Positions 1 through 7,774 of a DNA stretch of 43,121 nucleotides are shown one piece after another. This DNA comes from Pseudomonadota bacterium (lineage in GTDB: Bacteria > Pseudomonadota > Alphaproteobacteria > Sphingomonadales > Sphingomonadaceae): contig JAEZCZ010000061.1 of NCBI GenBank assembly GCA_023433305.1, positions 1 through 43,121 of the forward strand. The letters run 5' to 3'. The notes under the pieces were generated by a model. The model saw only the letters and a program-made list of their open reading frames with translations. It made no database searches and was not told where the DNA came from. The stretch's first letter is position 1, and each line of letters starts with the position of its first letter. The translations under genes and the position numbers were made by a program.

Positions 1-163
1 ACAGTTCGCCCGTCTCGGCGTTCTTGGTGAAGAAGATCGGGCAGCAGACGGCGGCGGCCGCAAACTCGGACGCGACTATTTCGGTAAAGCGGCGTGCTTC
101 CGGGGCTACGGAACGTATCGCGAGATCGCGGTGAGCCTCAGGACTTAGAGCTACCAATTCCAT
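1..163 (-). CDS. SapC family protein (5' end only, runs off the window)
   Basis: The reverse strand from 163 reads MELVALSPEAHRDLAIRS, continues through an Ala-rich stretch, and reaches PIFFTKNAETGEL at the window edge with no stop, giving 54 codons. The 'SPEAHRDL' opening and the 'FFTKNAETGE' motif are typical of SapC-like proteins that sit beside TonB-dependent receptors and tryptophan-halogenase-like genes in sphingomonads and Caulobacter. The start is supported by a purine-rich AGGGGAGCGAG about eight bases upstream. The gene diverges from the receptor at 426, and the two share the intergenic region with the LacI-type operator. Biochemical function of this family is not established to my knowledge. 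Identification rests on a short N-terminus, so it is moderately sure. Confidence 0.7.
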   Translation of the reverse strand, partial: MELVALSPEAHRDLAIRSVAPEARRFTEIVASEFAAAAVCCPIFFTKNAETGEL

Positions 164-425
164 CGATGTCTCGCTCCCCTGCCGCCGCGCGACCTCCGGT
201 GCGCCTGGCCGCTGAAGACTGGCAGCTCCCGACCCGAAATCCAACACCGCGCATATTAACTCGGACAAAAAGATATTGATAGCGCTATCACTGGGCGTTA
301 TGTCTGAGTAATTGCTGGGGGAGGGCAATTCGGATGTGTTCCGAATCGACTGCCTGATTCCTCATCGAACGGATTGGCCCGACCGCGACGGATCGGGGCT
401 GCGGTTCAAGGGAGTGGAGGCGATC
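164..425. promoter_or_regulatory. Divergent intergenic region between sapC-like gene and TonB receptor
   Basis: This 262-bp stretch holds the control region for both the SapC-like gene and the receptor operon. The clearest element is the palindrome at 277-290. A possible receptor promoter is TTGATA (276-281) and TTATGT (298-303), spaced 16 bases apart, so a repressor at the palindrome would cover the -35 box. No convincing small ORF was seen here. Confidence 0.45.
277..290. promoter_or_regulatory. LacI-family operator
   Basis: TGATAGCGCTATCA is a perfect 14-bp palindrome with the central GCGC core typical of LacI/GalR-family operators. It lies 136 bp before the receptor start and overlaps a possible -35 box. 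Similar sites precede TonB receptors of carbohydrate loci in sphingomonads, Xanthomonas and Caulobacter. No LacI-family regulator gene lies in this window, so the regulator would be encoded elsewhere. Confidence 0.65.
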
Positions 426-3377
426 ATGGCTTACAGGCGTGCGTTGAGGTGTGGCAGCCCATGGGGCGGTGTGGTCGGCGTTAGTGTCGCCAGTGCCCTT
501 GCGTTGGTCATTTCGGCCCCGGCGGCCGCGCAGGATACCGGAAGTGACGCGGACAATGAATCCGCAGCCGCGGAGGCGACCGACAATACGATTATCGTCA
601 CCGGCATCCGTGGTTCGCTGCAACGCAATCTTGATGCCAAGCGCAATGCCCCAGGCGTCGTGGATGTCATTTCGTCGGAAGAAATCGGCAACTTTCCCGA
701 CTCGAACGTTGCTGCCTCGCTCCAGCGGCTTCCGGGGGTTTCGATCCAGCGCGATGGCGCTCGCGGCGAAGCGAACGGCGTGACCATTCGCGGCTTCGGC
801 GGCGACTTCAACGAAACACTGGTCGACGGGCGTCGTCTCTCGACCGCGACGGGCGGGCGCTCGATCGACTTCAGCACCGTTGGCTCCGACTTCATCGGCG
901 CTCTGTCGGTGTACAAGACGCCGGATGTCACCGTGGCGGCCAACTCCATCGGTGCGACGATCGACATCTCCTACCCCAAGCCGCTCGACCGCCCGGGCTT
1001 CCACGTGGCGGCGAGTGTGTCGGGATCGATGCAGGAAGAGGCCGGCAAGATCGTTCCGACCGGCGGCCTGCTGATCAGCAATACCTTCGCTGACGATCGG
1101 TTCGGCATTCTCGCCAACGTGATCTACACGCGGCATGACACTGAAACGAACAACGTCTTCGTGCACGGCTTTCCGGGTGGCTACTACGCGCCGTGCCAGT
1201 TGGTCGGCAACGCATCCGCGGCGACCTGTTCGCCCACCAGCAATCCGGAAAGCCCGGCCTGGGCCGATCCGAACAACCGTCAATCGGTCGTCGGCTTCTT
1301 CGAACAACAGTATGGCGCGCAGCAGACCTACACGAAGGACGAACGCGTCGATGCACGGTTGGCGCTGCAGTGGCAGCCGACCGACGACCTGCTGATCACG
1401 CTCGACGACAATTTCTCCGACCAACGCATCAACGCCGAGACTTTCGGATTCGGTATCTGGTTCAACCAGGGGGCGCTTCGAAATGTCGTCCTCGACGATA
1501 ACGGCGTTCCGCTCGATTTCACTCAATCGGGCTCGCAGACGGACTTCACCGCGGCCACGGACAGCAACCTTCGCCGCACGAACATGACCGGCCTGAATGT
1601 CGAATGGCAGGCTAACGAGAATCTGTCGTTCGAAGCGGACGGAAGCTATTCAAAGAGCTGGCTCAATCCGGACGATCGCGTCAACTCGCTCGGCGCCGAT
1701 ATTGGCTACGGCTTCGCGATCGGCCCGGCGCTCGGCATTTCGATCGACGGCAGCAGCCGCGACACAATTCCCGTCCTGCACAGCTACGGGCCTAACGGCG
1801 ATGCCTCTCGGTGGACCGACCCTTCGGTCATTGGCTCGCACGTGACGGTCAACATTGCCAACAAGAACACCGACGAAATCATGCAAGGTCGGTTGAGCGG
1901 CACCTGGGAACAGGACGATTTGAAGCTGACGTTTGGCGGCAGCTATATCGACGACACCTTTAAGTTCCGCGGCGCGAACACCTTCGCCAACAACTTCTGG
2001 CAGGCCTATTCTGGTTACGGACCTGCCTCGGGAACTCCCGGCGGCGTGCCGATCCCGGCCGATCTTTATCGGGGGTTGGTGAGCACGAACAACTTCATCC
2101 CCGGCTTCGATGGCGCGCTGCCGCCTGCGCTGATCAACTTCAGCGCGATCGATTACCAAGCGTATCTTTCGGGATTGGGGAATCCCTACGCCACTCCGAT
2201 TCCAGGCTTCAACTATCCAGATCCGGTCAGAGACCCCAACAATGGGCTCTGGAACTTCCGCGGCACGTTCGATGCTGGGGAGGACGTGGGCACCATTCGC
2301 CGGATCAACGAGAAGACCTGGGCGCTATTCTTGTCCGGCCGATTCCAGACCGAGATATCCGGAATGCCGCTGACCTTCACGGCCGGTGTGCGTCAGGAAA
2401 CCACGCACGTCACCTCGACGGGCATTGGCCGTCTGCCGACGTCCATCACACCCAGCGAAACCGACAAGACGCTTCTGACGGTCAATTTCGGTCCGTCGAC
2501 CGAAGTTACTGCCAAGAACGACTACAGCCATCTGCTGCCAGCCGTCGACGTGAAGCTCGAGGTCATGCCGGACCTGATCCTGCGCGTCGACGCTTCGCGC
2601 ACGCTGACGCGCCCGACGCTGAACCTGCTGACGCCGGTGCTGAACATCGGCAGCGGCCAACGGGTCGGAGCCTTGACCGCCAACGGCGGCAATCCGACGC
2701 TGAGCCCGTATCTGGCGGAGAACTTCGACGTCGCGGCGGAGTGGTATTACGCTCCGAACTCGTACGCCGCGGTCAACTTCTTCCTGAAGAACGTGTCGAA
2801 CTTCATCGTTCAGGGCACCCAGCGCCAGACAATCAACGGTGTGATCGATCCTTCGACAGGCCAGCCAGCGCAATTCAGCGTCTCGCAGCGGGTCAACGGA
2901 CCAGAGGCGACAGTGCGCGGCGTCGAGTTGGCGTTGCAGCATACCTTCGGCGATACCGGCTTCGGCTTTGTCGCAAACGCGACATTCGTCGATACCAACA
3001 AGCCATACGACCCGACTGACATCACCCAGAGCGGGTTTGCCGTGACGGGTCTAGCGAACTCGGCGAACTTCGTGGGCTTCTACGATAAGGACGGGATCGA
3101 ATTCCGGGCCGCGCTCAATTGGCGGGACGAGTATTTGCTCGGCTTCGGTCAGGTCCAGAATACGGGAGCCTTCGGTGCCGAACCGACGTTCGTCAACGAA
3201 AGCCTGCAGATCGATCTCAGCGCCAGTTACGACATCTTCGAGAACCTCAGCATCTTCGCCGAGGCACTGAACATCACCAATGAAGTCCAGAGCACCCATG
3301 GGCGGTTCGACAACATGCTCCTGGATGTGTTCGCCTACGGCCGACGCTTTACAGCGGGCGCCCGGTATCGTTTCTGA
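426..3377 (+). CDS. TonB-dependent receptor (Xanthomonas/Caulobacter type)
   Basis: This is a 983-residue outer-membrane active transporter, expected to bring an oligosaccharide or similar ligand into the periplasm using TonB energy. The chosen ATG at 426 follows GGAGTGGAGG and opens a signal peptide ending at about APAAAQ; the upstream in-frame extension has no signal sequence. An Asp/Glu/Asn-rich linker is followed by 'IIVTGIRGSLQ', then the plug with 'ISSEEIGNFPDSN', 'ASLQRLPGVSIQR' and 'VTIRGFGGDFNETLVDGR', which are characteristic of the TonB-Xanth-Caul receptor type. The beta-barrel ends in 'YGRRFTAGARYRF', with the terminal Phe typical of outer-membrane proteins. The ligand is inferred from the downstream halogenase and GH3 enzyme and from the LacI-type operator upstream; it is probably a plant glycan fragment. 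Confidence 0.93.
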   Translation: MAYRRALRCGSPWGGVVGVSVASALALVISAPAAAQDTGSDADNESAAAEATDNTIIVTGIRGSLQRNLDAKRNAPGVVDVISSEEIGNFPDSNVAASLQRLPGVSIQRDGARGEANGVTIRGFGGDFNETLVDGRRLSTATGGRSIDFSTVGSDFIGALSVYKTPDVTVAANSIGATIDISYPKPLDRPGFHVAASVSGSMQEEAGKIVPTGGLLISNTFADDRFGILANVIYTRHDTETNNVFVHGFPGGYYAPCQLVGNASAATCSPTSNPESPAWADPNNRQSVVGFFEQQYGAQQTYTKDERVDARLALQWQPTDDLLITLDDNFSDQRINAETFGFGIWFNQGALRNVVLDDNGVPLDFTQSGSQTDFTAATDSNLRRTNMTGLNVEWQANENLSFEADGSYSKSWLNPDDRVNSLGADIGYGFAIGPALGISIDGSSRDTIPVLHSYGPNGDASRWTDPSVIGSHVTVNIANKNTDEIMQGRLSGTWEQDDLKLTFGGSYIDDTFKFRGANTFANNFWQAYSGYGPASGTPGGVPIPADLYRGLVSTNNFIPGFDGALPPALINFSAIDYQAYLSGLGNPYATPIPGFNYPDPVRDPNNGLWNFRGTFDAGEDVGTIRRINEKTWALFLSGRFQTEISGMPLTFTAGVRQETTHVTSTGIGRLPTSITPSETDKTLLTVNFGPSTEVTAKNDYSHLLPAVDVKLEVMPDLILRVDASRTLTRPTLNLLTPVLNIGSGQRVGALTANGGNPTLSPYLAENFDVAAEWYYAPNSYAAVNFFLKNVSNFIVQGTQRQTINGVIDPSTGQPAQFSVSQRVNGPEATVRGVELALQHTFGDTGFGFVANATFVDTNKPYDPTDITQSGFAVTGLANSANFVGFYDKDGIEFRAALNWRDEYLLGFGQVQNTGAFGAEPTFVNESLQIDLSASYDIFENLSIFAEALNITNEVQSTHGRFDNMLLDVFAYGRRFTAGARYRF

Positions 3378-3392
3378 GTCCTCCCACCACTG

Positions 3393-3419
3393 CCGGGGTT
3401 GTCTTCGTGACAACCCCGG
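3393..3419 (+). terminator. Strong stem-loop between receptor and halogenase
   Basis: An 11-bp perfect stem, CCGGGGTTGTC paired with GACAACCCCGG, encloses a 5-base TTCGT loop. It begins 15 bases after the receptor stop. Only a short TTTT run follows (about 3423), so it may be a partial terminator, attenuator or mRNA-stabilising hairpin that lowers halogenase expression relative to the receptor. Confidence 0.6.
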
Positions 3420-3437
3420 ACGTTTTCGAGGTTTGAA

Positions 3438-4979
3438 ATGACTCCGGTGAAGTCGATCGTGATCGTCGGGGGCGGCACTGCCGGCTGGCTCACGGCAGGA
3501 GTGATCGCCGCAAAGCACCGCGGTCGCGCCAAAAGCGGCTTCACGGTCACCCTGGTCGAGTCCCCCAACGTTCCCATCATCGGAGTGGGCGAAGGGACTT
3601 GGCCCACCTTGCGCACGACGCTGGCAAAGATCGGCGTCTCCGAAACCGAATTCTTCCGCGAATGCGGCAGCGCCTTCAAGCAAGGTGCCTATTTCGCCCG
3701 GTGGACGACCGGCGAGCCCGACGACGGGTATTATCACCCGCTAATGCTGCCCCAGGCCTTTTCGCGCCTGAACATGGTTCCCCATTGGCTTGCGCGCGCG
3801 AACGGGGAGAGCTTCTGCGATGCCGTCAGCCCGCAAGGCCGGATATGCGACAAGGGGCTAGCTCCCAAGACGATAACGACACCGGAGTTCGACGGCCTCG
3901 CGAACTATGCCTACCATCTCGATGCCGGAAAGTTCGCCGGCTTCCTGCAGCGGCACTGCACCAAGGAACTCGGCGTTCGTCATGTGCTCGCCGACGTTCG
4001 CTCAGTGGAATTGACCGACGACGGCGACATCGCTGCCGTTCTGACCGAGCAGGCAGGGCCCATCGAAGGCGACTTGTTCATCGACTGCACCGGCTTCCGT
4101 TCGCTTCTGCTCGGCGGCGCGCTCGAAGTGCCGTTCCAGGAATGCACCGACGTTCTGTTCTGCGACACCGCGCTGGCCGTCCAGGTGCCTCACGAGCGCG
4201 AGAACAGCCCTATCGCTTCGCACACCATTTCCACCGCGCAATCGGCCGGTTGGATCTGGGAGATCGGTCTCCCGTCACGGCGCGGAATCGGGCACGTCTA
4301 CTCGAGCAATCACATTTCCGAGGAGCAGGCCGAACGCGAGCTTCGTGCGTACCTCGGCCCGGCAGGCGCCGACTTGCCTCTGCGCAAGATTCCGATCCGG
4401 GCCGGACGCCGCCAAACGTTCTGGAAACGCAATTGCGTCGGTGTCGGATTGGCCGCCGGTTTCCTTGAACCGCTCGAATCCTCGGCGATCGTCCTGATAG
4501 AGCTTTCCGCCAAATTCATCGCCGAACAGATGCCGGCATGCCGCGAAGTGATGGACGTCGTCGCCAAGCGCTACAACGCGACGACCGACTATCGCTGGGG
4601 ACGTATCGTCGATTTCCTCAAGCTGCACTACGTTGCCAGCAAGCGGACGGACACTGATTTCTGGCGCGACAACCGGCGGGCGGAGTCCATTCCGGACCGG
4701 TTGCAGGAGCTTCTGCTGCTCTGGAAATACCAACCGCCTTGGTTCCACGATGAGTTCGATCGCGTGGAGGAAGTCTTTCCCCCGGCGAGCTACCAATACG
4801 TGCTCTACGGCATGGGCTTCCGAACCGAGGTGGAACCTCAGGCGCTGACTGCCGAGGCTTCGCTCGCCGAACGCGCCATGCGGGAAAACCGTGCCCAGAC
4901 CGAACGTCTCTGCAACGGCCTTCCGCGTCATCGCGACTTGCTCGACAAGATCCGCGAGCACGGTTTGCAGCCGATCTGA
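3438..4979 (+). CDS. Flavin-dependent tryptophan halogenase-like protein
   Basis: A 513-residue protein of the flavin-dependent tryptophan halogenase family, which uses FADH2, O2 and halide to make hypohalous acid. The N-terminal FAD motif is 'IVGGGTAGWLT' (about residues 8-18). 'AFKQGAYF' supplies a candidate catalytic lysine at K81. The halogenase signature appears as W272-I-W274-E-I-G, matching the start of the WxWxIP motif although the final Pro follows one Leu later. 'LEPLESSA' places E347 where PrnA/RebH have their second catalytic residue. The gene follows the TonB receptor by 60 bp across a hairpin. Such receptor-linked 'halogenases' are common in sphingomonads and Caulobacter carbohydrate loci, and their true substrates are mostly unknown. 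Free-tryptophan halogenation is therefore not assumed. Confidence 0.88.
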   Translation: MTPVKSIVIVGGGTAGWLTAGVIAAKHRGRAKSGFTVTLVESPNVPIIGVGEGTWPTLRTTLAKIGVSETEFFRECGSAFKQGAYFARWTTGEPDDGYYHPLMLPQAFSRLNMVPHWLARANGESFCDAVSPQGRICDKGLAPKTITTPEFDGLANYAYHLDAGKFAGFLQRHCTKELGVRHVLADVRSVELTDDGDIAAVLTEQAGPIEGDLFIDCTGFRSLLLGGALEVPFQECTDVLFCDTALAVQVPHERENSPIASHTISTAQSAGWIWEIGLPSRRGIGHVYSSNHISEEQAERELRAYLGPAGADLPLRKIPIRAGRRQTFWKRNCVGVGLAAGFLEPLESSAIVLIELSAKFIAEQMPACREVMDVVAKRYNATTDYRWGRIVDFLKLHYVASKRTDTDFWRDNRRAESIPDRLQELLLLWKYQPPWFHDEFDRVEEVFPPASYQYVLYGMGFRTEVEPQALTAEASLAERAMRENRAQTERLCNGLPRHRDLLDKIREHGLQPI

Positions 4980-5056
4980 GTACGGGGACCGCGCATTGGA
5001 AATCGTGGACGACTGGGCGGGCTCCCATCGTCTCATCGCAGAAAGAGGAAGAGCGA

Positions 5057-7774
5057 ATGCAAAAGGGCCGACTGCGTTCGGGCTGCACGGTCCTCATGTT
5101 GCTCTCCAGCTTTGTCTTGGCCGGCGCTGCCTGGTCGGGAGAGCCGCTCCACGCGCAGCCGGCCGGCACAGAGCCGGCAATGCGCCAACAAGCCGACGAA
5201 CGAGCAGCGGAGATCGTTTCCCGACTGACACTCGAAGAAAAGCTGCCGCAGTTGCTGAACACGGCGCCGGCGATTCCGCGCCTCGATATCCCTGCCTATA
5301 ACTGGTGGACGGAGTCCCTTCATGGCGCGATGGGCCCGCTCGCCACCACGAACTTCCCGGAACCTATCGGCCTTGCCGCGACATTCGATGCCCCGCTCGT
5401 AAAGGACGTCGCAAGCGCGATCAGCAAGGAAGTGCGCGGGCTTCACGCCTTGGCCAGGCAAACCGGGCGCATGGGGCGTATCGGCACTGGTCTCGATACA
5501 TGGTCACCCAACCTCAACATCTTCCGCGATCCACGCTGGGGCCGGGGCCAGGAAACCTATGGCGAAGATCCATACCTCACAGCGCAACTCGGAGTGGCTT
5601 TTGTCGAGGGCATGCAAGGCGATAATCCGGCACTCCCGGACGTGGTCGCGACTCCCAAGCACTTTGCCGTGCACAGCGGTCCGGAATCGACCCGTCATCA
5701 TGCCAATGTGTACGTCTCCATTCACGACCTGGAGGACACCTATCTTCCCGCCTTCCGCGCCGCCATCGTCGATGGCCGCGCTGGATCCGTGATGTGTGCT
5801 TACAACAGGGTGGACGGGCAACCGGCCTGTGCGAGCGATGATCTGCTCGAGGACGTTTTGCGCGACGCGTGGGGGTTCGACGGGTACGTCGTGTCCGACT
5901 GCGACGCGGTGCGCGACATCCACACCAACCACCATTATGCGCCCGATCCGGCGACGGCGGTGGCTGCGGCGCTGCGATCGGGGGTGGACCTCGAATGCCA
6001 CACGGCGACGCTGTCCGACACTGCAGGCCTGGAGGACCGTTACCGGGAAGCATTGGAGCGCGGGCTGATCACCGAGGCCGACGTTGACCGGGCGCTCGTG
6101 CGGTTGTTCTCCGCGCGCCTCCGTACGGGAGATTTGCCCGTCATCCGCCCGCTCAGCACCGCAAGCGCATCGCCGGCCGATGTCGGCACGGACGAGCATG
6201 GGGCGACCGCGTTGCATGCGGCCGAGGAAAGCCTGGTCCTGCTGAAGAATAACGGAATTCTCCCGCTGTCGGCAGGGGATCTGAGGGTTGCCGTGATCGG
6301 TCCATTCGGCGATGCGACACGCGTACTGCGCGGCAACTACTCGGGCACGATATCGGCTCCACCGGTTTCGGTGGTGGAAGGATTGCGGAGGGCAATGCCC
6401 GGCGCGACGGTGACCTACGTGCCTTTTGGCGAGAGCTTCACCGATGGCGATCCGGTGCCCGAATCCGCGCTTCAGACTGAGGACGGGCAGCCGGGCCTCA
6501 TGGCGCGCTATTACAATGCCGTCGGCGAGCCCCCGCGGTTGTTCGGTCCGGGCGAGCTCGAGACGTTCAGGGCGCAGGTCCGATACGAGGAACAACCCAC
6601 AGTCAGTCGGCGTGAACGGAGCGTCGACGGACGCAGTCTCGATCTCGCTGAAGTGACCGACCACCACCGCGTCGTGTGGTCCGGCTATCTGGTTCCACCG
6701 GAGTCGGGTCTCTACCGGCTCGGTCTTTCGGGTTTCCAGACCGGCAGCATGACTTTTGAGGGGCAACCCTTCGTCGATCTCGACGGCGTACCTTGGGGAA
6801 GTTTGCCCACACTCAAGACCGTTAACCTAGAAAAAGGGCGACTCTATCCGATTGAAATCGTGGGAGTTTCGGAAACGGGGGGTGCGGGCATTGGATTGGC
6901 GTGGAAGCGAGTCAGCGCGGACCCGGTTTCCGCGCTTCGCGAAATGGCCGCCGACGCCGATGTCCTGGTGGCAGTGGTCGGTTTGACTTCCGATCTCGAG
7001 GCCGAGGAATCCCCGGTCGAGATTCCGGGCTTCGCGGGGGGCGACAAGACCACGCTCGACATTCCGGCCGATCAGCAGGCGCTGCTCGAGGTGGCAGAGG
7101 CGATGAACAAGCCGCTCATCCTAGTCGCCATGAATGGCAGCCCGATCAACCTCGCCTGGGCCAAGGAACACGCCGACGCCATTGTGGAGGCGTGGTATCC
7201 CGGCCAAGCAGGCGGTCTGGCGATCGCCAATGTCCTGTCGGGCAAGGTCAATCCCTCAGGCAGGCTGCCGCTGACCTTCTATCGCGGTGTCGACCAACTT
7301 CCTCCGTTCGACGATTACCGCATGGAAGGACGAACGTATCGCTATTACGAGGGCGAAACCGTCTACCCCTTCGGCCACGGGCTCAGTTACACCGCGTTCG
7401 CTTACGGACCGGTCACCGTCACTCCAGCCTCTGCCGGTGCCGAAGGCGGCATCCGCGTCGAAGCGAGCTTGCGAAATACCGGCGATCGACCTGGCGACGA
7501 AGTCGCGCAGCTTTATCTCACGTTCCCGGACCGGCCGGGTGTGCCGAACATCGCGCTTCGCGGGTTCCAGCGGGTTCGGCTCGCGCCGGGCGAGAGCAAG
7601 CGGTTGAGCTTCGATCTCTCACCTCGTGATCTCAGCGCCGTGAATCCTGAAGGCGTGCGCATGGTGATGGCCGGTGCGTACACGGTGTATGTCGGTTCCG
7701 GCCAACCCGAGACGGGTGCACCCGTGTCCAACGGCACTTTCGAAGTCGCGCGAACGGTCGAGTTACCGCGCTAA
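5057..7774 (+). CDS. GH3 beta-xylosidase/beta-glucosidase with PA14 insert
   Basis: A 905-residue secreted glycoside hydrolase family 3 enzyme. A signal peptide (about residues 1-33) follows a good site (GAAAGAGGAAGAG) before the ATG. 'YNWWTESLHGA' and 'GYVVSDCDAVRDIHTNHHY' resemble GH3 beta-xylosidase/arabinofuranosidase members more than classic beta-glucosidases; D281 in 'VSDCD' is the predicted nucleophile. The (alpha/beta)6 domain lies at about 390-780 and is interrupted by a PA14-like region (about 475-620, 'GLMARYYN' to 'GIGLAWKR'). A fibronectin-III-like domain ends the protein. It probably trims xylose-containing oligosaccharides in the periplasm. It lies 77 bp after the halogenase on the same strand and overlaps the convergent GH95 gene by 12 bp at its end. 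Confidence 0.92.
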   Translation: MQKGRLRSGCTVLMLLSSFVLAGAAWSGEPLHAQPAGTEPAMRQQADERAAEIVSRLTLEEKLPQLLNTAPAIPRLDIPAYNWWTESLHGAMGPLATTNFPEPIGLAATFDAPLVKDVASAISKEVRGLHALARQTGRMGRIGTGLDTWSPNLNIFRDPRWGRGQETYGEDPYLTAQLGVAFVEGMQGDNPALPDVVATPKHFAVHSGPESTRHHANVYVSIHDLEDTYLPAFRAAIVDGRAGSVMCAYNRVDGQPACASDDLLEDVLRDAWGFDGYVVSDCDAVRDIHTNHHYAPDPATAVAAALRSGVDLECHTATLSDTAGLEDRYREALERGLITEADVDRALVRLFSARLRTGDLPVIRPLSTASASPADVGTDEHGATALHAAEESLVLLKNNGILPLSAGDLRVAVIGPFGDATRVLRGNYSGTISAPPVSVVEGLRRAMPGATVTYVPFGESFTDGDPVPESALQTEDGQPGLMARYYNAVGEPPRLFGPGELETFRAQVRYEEQPTVSRRERSVDGRSLDLAEVTDHHRVVWSGYLVPPESGLYRLGLSGFQTGSMTFEGQPFVDLDGVPWGSLPTLKTVNLEKGRLYPIEIVGVSETGGAGIGLAWKRVSADPVSALREMAADADVLVAVVGLTSDLEAEESPVEIPGFAGGDKTTLDIPADQQALLEVAEAMNKPLILVAMNGSPINLAWAKEHADAIVEAWYPGQAGGLAIANVLSGKVNPSGRLPLTFYRGVDQLPPFDDYRMEGRTYRYYEGETVYPFGHGLSYTAFAYGPVTVTPASAGAEGGIRVEASLRNTGDRPGDEVAQLYLTFPDRPGVPNIALRGFQRVRLAPGESKRLSFDLSPRDLSAVNPEGVRMVMAGAYTVYVGSGQPETGAPVSNGTFEVARTVELPR

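Noticed and set aside
288..1526. 412-codon minus-strand open frame opposite the first TonB receptor
   Set aside because: The plus strand encodes unmistakable signal peptide and plug motifs; the reverse frame has no recognisable domain.
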